Part shown: positions 1 to 7,173 of the stretch, one piece after another | Numbering within the stretch: position 1 is the first letter of the stretch | Layout: each line of letters begins with the position of its first letter | Assembly: GCA_038248985.1 (NCBI GenBank) | Contig: JBBRWV010000037.1 | Coordinates: forward strand, 1 to 26,668 | Origin: JBBRWV01 sp038248985 | Lineage (GTDB): Bacteria; Planctomycetota; Phycisphaerae; WQYP01 | Direction: 5' to 3' | Length of the DNA stretch: 26,668 nt | Program-made: the position numbers and the translations under genes | Notes under the pieces: model-generated | Database searches by the model: none | Told to the model about the DNA's origin: nothing | The model's input: only the letters and a program-made list of their open reading frames with translations

Positions 1-48
1 ACGCGTCGCTTCCGAGATACGGGCGGCCTCCCTGCCGAGCCTTAACAT
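1..48 (-). CDS. 5' end of an unidentified gene running off the left edge
   Basis: An ATG on the minus strand at 48-46 opens a frame that stays open to the edge and gives only 16 residues (MLRLGREAARISEATR). A perfect AAGGAGG Shine-Dalgarno (minus-strand reading of 60-54) lies five bases upstream, which is the main reason to call this a real start. The product cannot be identified from so few residues. The ribosome binding site lies inside a strong stem-loop (49-104), so translation may be controlled by RNA structure. Confidence 0.6.
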   Translation of the reverse strand, partial: MLRLGREAARISEATR

Positions 49-104
49 CGTAGCCTCCTTGCCACGTTGGACTTATGACAACACCATCATGGCAGGAGGC
101 TGCG
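49..104 (-). promoter_or_regulatory. 5' UTR hairpin that sequesters a Shine-Dalgarno
   Basis: Bases 49-64 pair with 90-104: about 15 base pairs with one G-T wobble and one bulged base (60). The 25-base apical region can form a further four-pair stem (66-69 with 79-82). Read on the minus strand, the promoter-distal arm contains the AAGGAGG ribosome binding site of the gene starting at 48, and the promoter-proximal arm contains the complementary CCTCCT. The ATG lies just outside the stem. The geometry is that of a translational switch or thermosensor. No known riboswitch class was recognised and no ligand can be proposed. Confidence 0.6.
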
Positions 105-271
105 ATTTTCCCAAAACTCGTTGAACGGTATTGCGGCTAAACTTGAGGGGAGGAGATGGGGGAGGATTGGGGTGGCTGGTTGTTGGGGGCGAGGCGTTGT
201 AAGCTAGGGTTCTGACTGAGCCCAGGGGACTTGGGTTTTGGGTATGGATGTGTTTTGTTGGAGGTGCGAAT

Positions 272-1192
272 ATGGCGTTGTCGGCAATTATTCTGGCGGC
301 GGGGAAAGCGACGCGGATGAAGTCGGAGCGGGTTAAGGTTTTGCATGAGATTTGCGGGCGGCCGATGCTTTCGTATGTGATCGATGCGTGTCGGGAGGCG
401 GGGGTGGAGCGGTTGTATTTGGTGATTGGTCATGACCGGGAGCGGGTGATTCATGAGTATTCGAGGGAGAAGGATATCACGTGGGTGGTGCAGGAGCAGC
501 AGATGGGGACGGGTCATGCGGTGCTGGTGTGCAAGGAGAAGATTGCGGAGCATGGGGGTTTGACGGGGGAGGATCATGTGTATGTGTTGGGCGGGGATGG
601 GCCGCTGATTCGGGGGGCGACGTTGAAGGCGTTGGCGGAGAAGCATTTAGCGACGGGTGCGGCGGTGACGCTGGCGACGAGTATATTGGAGAATCCGACG
701 GGGTATGGGCGGATTGTGCGGGACGGGGCGAACGGGGTGGCGGCGATTGTGGAGCAGAACGATGCGACGGAGGAGCAGAAGAAGATTCGGGAAGTGAATC
801 CGACGTACTGGATGTTTCGCACGCAGGATTTGTTTGAGAGTTTGGGGAAGGTGAAGCCGAACAATAAGAAGGGGGAGTATTATTTGACGGACACGCTGGC
901 GATTTTGAAGGAGATGGGACGGCGGTTGGAGGCGGTGGCGAGCGTGCCGGCGGAGGATGTGTTGAGCATTAACACGCGGAGCGAGTTGGCGGATGTGACG
1001 CGGGTGATGGAGCGGCGGATTCTGAGGGGGCACATGGAGGGTGGTGTGACGCTGGTGTCGCCGGAGAGCACGTTTATTGAATATGGGGCGGTGATCGGCC
1101 AAGATACGGTGATCGAGCCCTTCAGCACGATACGCGCGACGGCGCGGATAGCGAAGAATTCGCGGGTGATGTCCGGCAGCGTTGTGGTGTGA
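272..1192 (+). CDS. glmU: GlmU-like N-acetylglucosamine-1-phosphate uridyltransferase, short form
   Basis: This sugar nucleotidyltransferase would make UDP-GlcNAc from UTP and GlcNAc-1-phosphate in the cytoplasm, for peptidoglycan and LPS precursors. The N-terminal Rossmann-type domain shows LAAGKATRMKS (residues 8-18), QQMGTGHAV (76-84) and GGDGPL (107-112), where GlmU proteins usually have GDVPL; the metal-binding Asp109 is kept. The 306-residue product ends shortly after a few hexapeptide-like turns (about 265-306), while classical bifunctional GlmU is about 450 residues. The acetyltransferase domain is therefore mostly absent, and GlcN-1-P acetylation must be done elsewhere. I chose ATG 272 because a GGAGGTG Shine-Dalgarno precedes it; an upstream in-frame ATG at 248 has none. 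prs follows 45 bases later, linking it to nucleotide-sugar supply. Confidence 0.85.
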   Translation: MALSAIILAAGKATRMKSERVKVLHEICGRPMLSYVIDACREAGVERLYLVIGHDRERVIHEYSREKDITWVVQEQQMGTGHAVLVCKEKIAEHGGLTGEDHVYVLGGDGPLIRGATLKALAEKHLATGAAVTLATSILENPTGYGRIVRDGANGVAAIVEQNDATEEQKKIREVNPTYWMFRTQDLFESLGKVKPNNKKGEYYLTDTLAILKEMGRRLEAVASVPAEDVLSINTRSELADVTRVMERRILRGHMEGGVTLVSPESTFIEYGAVIGQDTVIEPFSTIRATARIAKNSRVMSGSVVV

Positions 1193-1237
1193 TGAGTTGA
1201 GTTTTTGCAGAGAGTTCACAACCGAATCGGAGTTTGC

Positions 1238-2215
1238 ATGGCCCTGGCCGACACGTTAAAAGTTTTCGCGGGGCGTGCGAGCGCCGATTTTACGAAGCGT
1301 TTGTGCGGGGAGATCGGGATACCGGTGGGGAAGGCGCACGTGGATTTGTTTCCGGACGGGGAACTGCTGGTGAAGTTGGATGAGGACGTGCGGGGGCGGG
1401 ATTGTTTTGTGGTGCAATCGACATCGACGCCGGTGAACGAGCATCTGATGGAGTTGTTGATTTGGATTGATTGTTTGAAGCGTGCGAGTGCGTACCGGAT
1501 CACGGCGGTGATGCCATATTTTGGGTATGCGCGGCAGGATCGGAAGTCGGAGGGGCGGACGCCGATCACGGCGAAGCTGGTGGCGAATTTGATCACGGCG
1601 GCGGGAGCGGACCGGGTGATCGCGATGGATTTACATGCGGCGCAGGTGCAGGGTTTTTTTGACATACCGATGGATCATTTGCTGGCGAGCCGGGTGTTTT
1701 CCGATTTTTTTCGGGAGGAGGCGGCGGGGATGGGGCGGATTGCGATTGTGTCGCCGGATCCGGGGAATTTGAAGGCGGCGTCGTATTATGCGGAGGTGGT
1801 GAATGCGGATTTGGCGTTTATCGACAAGCGGCGTCAGTCGGCGACGTCGGTGGCGATGACGAACATCGTGGGGGATGTGGCGGGGAAGACGATTTTGATG
1901 ATTGACGACATGATTACGACGGGGGGTACGATTGCGGAGGCGTCGAAGATTTTGAAGGAGAACGGGGCGGGGAAGATTTACGTGGCGGCGACGCACGGGG
2001 TGTTCGCGGGGAAGGCGATTGAGCGGCTGACGGAGGCGCCGATTGAGCGGGTGATCATTACGGACACGGTGCCGCTGTCGGAGAAGTGTGCGCCGTTGCT
2101 GCCGCGATTGAAGATTTTGTCGGTGGCGCCGTTGATGGGTGAGGCGATCAAGCGGATTCACTTGAATCAATCGGTGAGTGCGGTGTTGAAGGGGGCGCAG
2201 GCGGGGAAGCGGTGA
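1238..2215 (+). CDS. prs: Ribose-phosphate pyrophosphokinase
   Basis: The enzyme makes PRPP from ribose-5-phosphate and ATP, feeding purine, pyrimidine, NAD and His/Trp synthesis. The product is about 325 residues, close to the usual bacterial class I length. Visible signatures are LFPDGELLVK near residue 30, PYFGYARQDRK (ATP-binding flexible loop region), the MDLHAAQVQGFFD metal/PRPP signature in the first half, and the PRPP-binding loop IDDMITTGGT around residues 222-231. ATG 1238 is favoured over the TTG-type start at 1205 because CGGAG sits just upstream and alignable sequence begins there. The glmU-prs-rplY-pth order is a known housekeeping arrangement, and the gene probably shares a transcript with glmU. 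Confidence 0.95.
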   Translation: MALADTLKVFAGRASADFTKRLCGEIGIPVGKAHVDLFPDGELLVKLDEDVRGRDCFVVQSTSTPVNEHLMELLIWIDCLKRASAYRITAVMPYFGYARQDRKSEGRTPITAKLVANLITAAGADRVIAMDLHAAQVQGFFDIPMDHLLASRVFSDFFREEAAGMGRIAIVSPDPGNLKAASYYAEVVNADLAFIDKRRQSATSVAMTNIVGDVAGKTILMIDDMITTGGTIAEASKILKENGAGKIYVAATHGVFAGKAIERLTEAPIERVIITDTVPLSEKCAPLLPRLKILSVAPLMGEAIKRIHLNQSVSAVLKGAQAGKR

Positions 2216-2300
2216 GGGTGGAAAAGGGGGGCGGAATCGGGTAGATTACGTGGCTCGCCTTTCGGGGCGGGGATCCAGTTCGCCCATGGTAGGCCGTGGT

Positions 2301-2318
2301 GGGGTTCATGCGAACCCC
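2301..2318 (+). promoter_or_regulatory. Leader hairpin upstream of rplY
   Basis: GGGGTTC (2301-2307) and GAACCCC (2312-2318) form a perfect seven-pair stem closed by a four-base loop. It sits about 40 bases before the rplY start in a 145-base spacer that also contains a weaker CGCC/GGCG hairpin near 2260-2275. No T-run follows, so it is not a simple terminator. A leader element for ribosomal protein autoregulation or transcript processing is possible but unproven. Confidence 0.4.
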
Positions 2319-2360
2319 CATAGGTCGAGAGTCGGCGGCGGTTACGGAAGGATTATTTTT

Positions 2361-3056
2361 ATGGCCAAGACACATGCGGTAATGCAGAAGGCGCCGATCA
2401 AGGCGCATGCGCGGGAGAAGTTTGGATCGCGGGCGACGCAGCGGATTCGGGCGGAGGGTCTGACGCCGGGGATTATTTATGGGTTGGGCACGGCGCCGGT
2501 GGCGATCAGCGTTTCGACGCCGGAGACGGTGGCGGTATTGCGTTCGGGGTCGCACGTGATTGACATTGATTTGAACGGGAAGGTGGACAAGCTGCTGATT
2601 CAGCAGGTGGGATATGACTACCTGCAGACGAACATTGAGCACATTGATTTGCTGCGGATCGACCCGAAGAAGAAGGTGGTCGTGAAGGTGTCGTTGGAAT
2701 TCCGCGGTCAGCCGAAGGGGGCGAAGGAAGGCGGGATCTTGGAGACGCAGATGGCGGAGATTGAGATTGAGGTGGGGCCTTTGGAGATTCCGAGTTCGAT
2801 CCGGGTGAACGTGGACGATTTGGAACTGCATGCGATTGTGCATGCGAAGGACGTGGCATTGCCGCCGGGGGCGACGCTGATCACGAACGGTGAGCGGATT
2901 GTCGCGGCGGTGCGGACGGTGAAGGAAGAAGTGGCGGCGGTGGCAGTGGAAGCTACTGCGACGGAGCCGGAAGTTATCGGCAAGAAGAAGGAAGAAGAAG
3001 GGGCAGAGGGCGCGGCGCCGGCGAAGGGCGATGCGAAGGCGGCGCCGAAGAAGTAA
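2361..3056 (+). CDS. rplY: 50S ribosomal protein L25/Ctc (TL5 type)
   Basis: The long form of ribosomal protein L25 binds 5S rRNA in the large subunit. The 231-residue product has the N-terminal L25 beta-barrel (REKFGSRATQRIRAEGLTPGIIYG, about 18-41) and the C-terminal TL5/Ctc domain with the typical sequence EGGILE (about 121-126) and IPSSIRVNVDDL (about 141-152). The last 40 residues form a low-complexity Glu/Ala/Lys tail, common in this family. I chose ATG 2361 because GGAAGGA lies 8-12 bases upstream and the homologous region starts here; the frame extends upstream to 2250 without a comparable ribosome site. A strong terminator follows at 3107. Confidence 0.93.
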   Translation: MAKTHAVMQKAPIKAHAREKFGSRATQRIRAEGLTPGIIYGLGTAPVAISVSTPETVAVLRSGSHVIDIDLNGKVDKLLIQQVGYDYLQTNIEHIDLLRIDPKKKVVVKVSLEFRGQPKGAKEGGILETQMAEIEIEVGPLEIPSSIRVNVDDLELHAIVHAKDVALPPGATLITNGERIVAAVRTVKEEVAAVAVEATATEPEVIGKKKEEEGAEGAAPAKGDAKAAPKK

Positions 3057-3106
3057 GCTCGCGGCGACGCGGGCATTACCATTCGGGCAGCAGGTTGATA
3101 ATCAAG

Positions 3107-3140
3107 AAGCCGGAAGGATCGTCCTTTCGGCTTTTTTCTT
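3107..3140 (+). terminator. Rho-independent terminator after rplY
   Basis: AAGCCGGAAGGA (3107-3118) and TCCTTTCGGCTT (3122-3133) pair over 12 positions with one G-T wobble and a three-base loop, followed by a T-rich run to 3140. It lies 50 bases after the rplY stop and ends the glmU-prs-rplY transcript, so pth, starting at 3194, needs its own promoter or readthrough. Confidence 0.9.
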
Positions 3141-3193
3141 TATACTGGCGCGCGTAGATTTTGGGCGAACGTTGCGGATGCGGTTGGGCGTTT

Positions 3194-3793
3194 ATGAAGT
3201 TGATAGTTGGTTTAGGAAATCCGGGTTCGCAGTATGAGCGGACTCGGCACAATGTGGGTTTTATGTGCGTGGATCTTTTTGCGCGGAAGCATGGGGCGGG
3301 GAATTTTCGGTTGGCGCATGAGTCGTTTGTGGCGGACACGCTGGTGGGAGGGGAGAAGGTTATTTTGCTGAAGCCGCAGACGTACATGAATTTGTCGGGG
3401 CGGGCGGTGGCGTCGGCGATGCAGTTTTACAAGATTGTGCTGACGGATATTTTGGTGGTGCTGGACGATATTGCGTTGCCATGCGGGACGATACGGATAC
3501 GGCCGTCGGGCTCGGCGGGGGGGCATAACGGGCTGAAGGATATTCAGCGGGCGATGACGAATTTTGCGCTGGAGATCGGGAAGACGGGGGAGGGGTATGC
3601 GCGGTTGCGGGTGGGCATTGATGCGCCGGGGCGGGTGCCGCAGGTGGATTATGTGTTGCAGCCGTTTTCGTCGGTGCAGAGGCCGCTGATTGAGGGGGCG
3701 GTGGAGAAGGGGGCAGAGGCGGCGGGGGTGTGGGTGACGGGGGGGGTGACGGCGGCGATGAACAAATTTAACGCGGTGGAGAAGGCGGGATGA
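3194..3793 (+). CDS. pth: Peptidyl-tRNA hydrolase
   Basis: The enzyme cleaves the ester bond of peptidyl-tRNAs that drop off ribosomes and recycles tRNA. The 199-residue product matches the bacterial Pth length. Key features are GLGNPG (6-11), the catalytic histidine in RTRHNVGF (His19), LLKPQTYMNLSG with the substrate-binding Asn, the VLDDIALP loop carrying the catalytic-site Asp (DDxDLP in most homologues), and SGSAGGHNGLK. I chose ATG 3194 because the family consensus begins MKLIVGLGNPG; no clear Shine-Dalgarno is visible. It follows the rplY terminator and is 96 bases upstream of the PAC2-family gene. Confidence 0.95.
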   Translation: MKLIVGLGNPGSQYERTRHNVGFMCVDLFARKHGAGNFRLAHESFVADTLVGGEKVILLKPQTYMNLSGRAVASAMQFYKIVLTDILVVLDDIALPCGTIRIRPSGSAGGHNGLKDIQRAMTNFALEIGKTGEGYARLRVGIDAPGRVPQVDYVLQPFSSVQRPLIEGAVEKGAEAAGVWVTGGVTAAMNKFNAVEKAG

Positions 3794-3889
3794 GGCGGGG
3801 TATTTTGGGGAGTCGGCTTGCCACGATGGGGTGGAGGCCATACTGTCAGGGAGAGAGTGTCCTGGCGCATTCACAGAGGAACTTTAGTC

Positions 3890-4723
3890 ATGCCACATCC
3901 CGTTGAACTGCAATTGCTGAATGCACCGACGATGCCGGGGGCGACGCTGTTGCTGGCGTTGTCGGGGTGGATGGATGGCGGGTTGGTATCGACGGGGACG
4001 GTGCGGCGGATCATGGAGTCGACGCGTCCGGAGAAGATTGCGAAGATTGAGTCGGATGCGTTTTATCTGCATGCGTTTCCGGGATCGATGGAGATTGCGG
4101 CGGTATTTCGGCCGGAGATCAAGATTGAAGGGGGGCTGGTGGAGCGAGCGCCGCGGTTGCCGCGGAATGATTTTCATGCGGATGCGAGTGCGAACCTGGT
4201 ATTTTTTCTGGGTCAGGAGCCGCACATGAGGTGGCAGACGTTTGCGGACGCGATTTTCGGATTGTGTGAGCGGGTGGGGATTTCGCGGATATTATTCATG
4301 GGGAGTTTTGGGGGATCGGTGCCGCACACGCGTGAGCCGCGGATGTTTGGGGCGGTGTCGCATGCGTATTTGCTGCCGATATTGAAGGAACATGGGTTAC
4401 GGCCGAGCGAGTATGAGGGTCCGACGAGTTTCGCGACATTTTTGTTGTCACAGTGCCCGAAGCGGAATGTGGAGATGGTGAGTTTCGTGGCGGAAATACC
4501 GGGGTATTTAAACGGGATCAATCCGCTGTCGATTGAGGCGATTACGCGGCGGCTGGGGAAGTTGCTGGGGATCACGGTGGATTTGGCATCGTTGCGGGAG
4601 GCGTCGAATGCGTGGGAGGTGCAGGTGACGGATGCGGTGGAGAAGGATGAGGAGTTGGCGGCGACGGTGAAGAAGCTGGAAGAGCAATATGATGAAGAGT
4701 TGTTGAAGCAGCAGGATGAGTGA
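3890..4723 (+). CDS. PAC2 (proteasome assembly chaperone 2) family protein
   Basis: The 277-residue cytoplasmic protein resembles the PAC2/DUF75 family: LLALSGWMDGGLVSTGTVRRIM near the N terminus, YLHAFPGSMEIAAVFRPEIKIEGG, a central FLGQEPHMRWQTFADAIFGLCERVGISRILFMGSFGGSVPHTREPR, and a Glu-rich helical tail ending about residue 277. In bacteria this family occurs mostly in actinobacteria and planctomycetes; its function there is not established, and a chaperone role is extrapolated from eukaryotic and archaeal relatives. I chose ATG 3890 because GAGGA precedes it by about nine bases, although the frame opens at 3818. No proteasome gene is in view. Confidence 0.8.
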   Translation: MPHPVELQLLNAPTMPGATLLLALSGWMDGGLVSTGTVRRIMESTRPEKIAKIESDAFYLHAFPGSMEIAAVFRPEIKIEGGLVERAPRLPRNDFHADASANLVFFLGQEPHMRWQTFADAIFGLCERVGISRILFMGSFGGSVPHTREPRMFGAVSHAYLLPILKEHGLRPSEYEGPTSFATFLLSQCPKRNVEMVSFVAEIPGYLNGINPLSIEAITRRLGKLLGITVDLASLREASNAWEVQVTDAVEKDEELAATVKKLEEQYDEELLKQQDE

Positions 4724-4745
4724 GGGGGGCGACGGGGGAGAATGG

Positions 4746-4781
4746 CCACGGACAGACGTGGACAGACACGGACGGACGTGG
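4746..4781. repeat. Degenerate ACGGACAGAC short-period repeat
   Basis: About three and a half imperfect units of CACGGACAGA / CGTGGACAGA / CACGGACGGA lie between the PAC2-family gene and the convergent glycosyltransferase gene. No coding role is apparent. Similar short-period phrases occur in planctomycete and related intergenic DNA; see also 24206-24295. Confidence 0.6.
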
Positions 4782-4976
4782 GCATCATTTTTTTTCACCA
4801 ACTGCAGCACTGGGGGACAGGATTGCAAAAAGAAAGCCGCCCGTCGGGCAACGATCGAGACGATTGAGGGGGAGGAGAAGCTGCCGAAGAAAACGGGGGG
4901 CGGGGCGGGTTGGTCATTGAGGAGAAAGAGGCCAACGGGATCAAGGATGTGCCGCTGCATTAAGGGCGGCGGGGGA

Positions 4977-6281
4977 TCAGGGTGGGAAGCGTTCGGCGGC
5001 GGCGGTGAGGATTTTTTGGACGCGGTGGTGCCAGGTGTGTTGTCGAAGGGTGCGTTGTTTGCCGGCGGTGGCGATGGCGTCGTAGGCGGCGGGGTTGCAG
5101 AGGATGTCGTCGAGTTGTTGGAGCATTTCGTCGGGGGTGCGGAAGGCGACGCATTCTTGGCCGGGTTCGAAGAGGGAGGGGAGTTCGCGTTGGTAGTGGG
5201 TGACGATGAGGCCGTGGGAGGCGGCGATGTCGAAGGGCCGGAGAGGCATGCCGGCGTGTACGCAACCGCCGAAGAGGTTGAGGGAGGCTTTGGAGAGGGC
5301 ATAGATTTTACCGGTGTTTTCGCGGGCGTGTTCGGAGTTGGCGCGGAGGCCGACGGCGTCCCAGCCTTTGCCGATGAGGGCGAGGCGGCCGTGGAGATGG
5401 TGGGCGGCAGTCTGGACCATGAGGTTGCGTGAGCGGTGCATCCAGACGGCGTTGAGTATTTCCCAGGGTCGGAAGCGGTGGGTCCAGTCGTGAGTGAGGG
5501 CGGAATCGTAGAGGGAGGAGACAAGCGGGGCGGGGCCGACGGAGGCGAGGGATTCGATCATGGGGGAATCGAGGTGGGCTTGTTTGTGAGCGATGACGGC
5601 GTTGGCCCAGGTGAGTAGGGGATCGGATTGGGTGTCGACGTAGTTAGCGGAGAAGTGGCAGTTGCCGAGGAAGCAGGCGTCGAGGGGGCGTTGGGCGAGG
5701 GGGAGGCGGAGGTCGGGCCAGAGGTCGGGCTCGGTGGCGAGGGGGAGGTGGAAGCTGTTGTGGATGTTGAAGAAGGTGCGCATTTCTTCGAGGACGTCGA
5801 TGTCCCAGAAGACGTTGAGGGTGCGTTCATCGCGGAGGAAGGCGAGGTAGTCATCGGGGGTGAGAGAGGGGAGGGTTTCGGCGAAAGGGGGTTTGGCGCG
5901 GGGTTCATCCCACCAGTAATGGACGACGGGGATGCCGGCAGCGCGGTGGAGGAGTTCGTGGGTTTTGGGATGGGGGACGAGGGCGGTGGTGTTGCCGGCG
6001 AGGAGGAGGTCGACTTTGTAAGAGCGGATGTCCTGGAGGGTTTTGTTCCAGAAGAGATCGAAGTGGTCGCGACCGAGGGGGTTGGTGTAGAGGTAGTAGA
6101 GGGGATGGTAGAGGAGGAGGTTGCAGCCGCTATTCAGGATGGCGTAGGCGAGGAGTTCGGTCCACCAGATATGGGAGGAGACCATGATGGTGCGGGGGGC
6201 AGGTGGGCCGCCGGGAGAGGCGGGAAAGTATTGAGTTTCGTAGGTTTTGCGTTGGGCTTGGAATTGAGCAAGGGTGAGCAT
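4977..6281 (-). CDS. CgeB-like glycosyltransferase
   Basis: The 434-residue product resembles CgeB/GT1-type glycosyltransferases. The N-terminal half is a divergent Rossmann-like domain (IMVSSHIWWTELLAYAILNSG near 32-52; YKVDLLLAGNT near 88-98; IPVVHYWWDEPR near 116-127). The C-terminal half carries the diagnostic block from YALSKASLNLFGGC through HAGMPLRPFDIAASHGL to a Glu-rich loop (ELPSLFEPGQECVAF) and a helical end. It probably transfers a sugar to a surface polysaccharide or protein; the substrate is unknown. No signal peptide or membrane segment is seen. The ATG at 6281 has no good Shine-Dalgarno. It is convergent with the PAC2-family gene and divergent from the toxin-antitoxin pair. 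The minus coding strand is C-rich. Confidence 0.75.
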   Translation of the reverse strand: MLTLAQFQAQRKTYETQYFPASPGGPPAPRTIMVSSHIWWTELLAYAILNSGCNLLLYHPLYYLYTNPLGRDHFDLFWNKTLQDIRSYKVDLLLAGNTTALVPHPKTHELLHRAAGIPVVHYWWDEPRAKPPFAETLPSLTPDDYLAFLRDERTLNVFWDIDVLEEMRTFFNIHNSFHLPLATEPDLWPDLRLPLAQRPLDACFLGNCHFSANYVDTQSDPLLTWANAVIAHKQAHLDSPMIESLASVGPAPLVSSLYDSALTHDWTHRFRPWEILNAVWMHRSRNLMVQTAAHHLHGRLALIGKGWDAVGLRANSEHARENTGKIYALSKASLNLFGGCVHAGMPLRPFDIAASHGLIVTHYQRELPSLFEPGQECVAFRTPDEMLQQLDDILCNPAAYDAIATAGKQRTLRQHTWHHRVQKILTAAAERFPP

Positions 6282-6379
6282 GAGGAGGAGTATAGCGGAG
6301 GCGGGGAGGGAGGAGGAGCGGCGTGGATTGAGGGGGCCAGGAGGCTATATTTGGTGGGAGGTTATGGAAAGAGGTGTTT

Positions 6380-6640
6380 ATGGCGATTCATTTCGAGCTG
6401 CGGGAGTTGGAAGAGTCGCTTCGGGCGGGCTATGGGGATTTGAATGAAGCGGCGCGCGAGGCGTTACTGATCGATGCGTATCGGACAGGTCGGCTGAGCG
6501 CGGGACGACTGGCGGAGACGTTGGGGCGATCGGTTTCGGCGACGATGGTATGGCTGGACGAGCATCGAGTAGGGCCGAATTACAGTGTTGAGGACTATGG
6601 GGTGGACTGCAAAAGTATGGGACAGTCGGGTGGAAAATAA
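6380..6640 (+). CDS. UPF0175 family antitoxin
   Basis: The 86-residue protein has the layout of UPF0175: an N-terminal helix (HFELRELEESLRAGYGDLNEAAREALLIDAYRTG) followed by LSAGRLAETLGRSVSATMVWLDEH, a helix-turn-helix-like region (about 36-62). Members are predicted antitoxins that bind their own promoter and the partner toxin. ATG 6380 was chosen over the GTG at 6374 because GAGG ends at 6374, giving about five bases of spacing. The partner PIN gene starts two bases after this stop, which supports a toxin-antitoxin operon. Confidence 0.8.
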   Translation: MAIHFELRELEESLRAGYGDLNEAAREALLIDAYRTGRLSAGRLAETLGRSVSATMVWLDEHRVGPNYSVEDYGVDCKSMGQSGGK

Positions 6641-6642
6641 GC

Positions 6643-7140
6643 ATGGTGGTGATCTCGGATACCGGTCCTTTGTTGTATCTTTTTCTGATCGGGCACTTGG
6701 ATATATTGCCGACGATGTTTGGTCGCGTGATTTTGCCACGAGCGGTGTTGGAAATTGAGCTATCGGACGAATCGACAGCCCGGGGGTTACGGAAGTTTCT
6801 AGAAAATCTTCCCGAGTGGTTGAGCATTTATGAAGAACCTTTGAACGCGCATCCTGAGGTTGCATCACTGGGGAGGGGAGAACGAAACGCGATATCGCTC
6901 ATGTTGGAGTTGAATGGTGACCTGCTGCTGTGCGATGACAGTGCGGCGCGGCAGAGAGCCATACGGCTGGGGGTGGAGGTAATGGGGACGCTTGGTTTAA
7001 TCGACGAGGCGGGGTTTCGCGGATTGATAGATTTTGAAAGCGCGATTGAGCGGCTGGTAGGGGGGACGAGTTTTCATCACAGTGTGGCACTCATTGAAGA
7101 GGTGCGAGAACGGCATCGGCAGCGCAAGGAGCTGAAGTAG
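6643..7140 (+). CDS. DUF3368/PIN-domain toxin
   Basis: The 165-residue product is a PIN-fold nuclease of the DUF3368 type, predicted to cleave RNA using metal ions held by acidic residues. Visible candidates are Asp6 in VISDTGPL, Glu80 in LGRGERNAI, and Asp98/Asp99 in LLLCDDSAAR. It follows the UPF0175 gene after two bases, the usual antitoxin-first order. The GGTGGAAAATAAGC stretch before its ATG could serve as ribosome site within the antitoxin end. RNA target and activity are not known. It is convergent with the broken kinase gene. Confidence 0.82.
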   Translation: MVVISDTGPLLYLFLIGHLDILPTMFGRVILPRAVLEIELSDESTARGLRKFLENLPEWLSIYEEPLNAHPEVASLGRGERNAISLMLELNGDLLLCDDSAARQRAIRLGVEVMGTLGLIDEAGFRGLIDFESAIERLVGGTSFHHSVALIEEVRERHRQRKELK

Positions 7141-7173
7141 GCGGGGCGATGGGGGGGAAGGGTCTTGGAGAAA

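Noticed and set aside
4839..4849. GCCCGTCGGGC as a terminator between the convergent genes at 4723 and 4977
   Set aside because: The stem is only four or five pairs with a loop of one to three bases, and the T-rich stretch on the minus strand is poorly placed.
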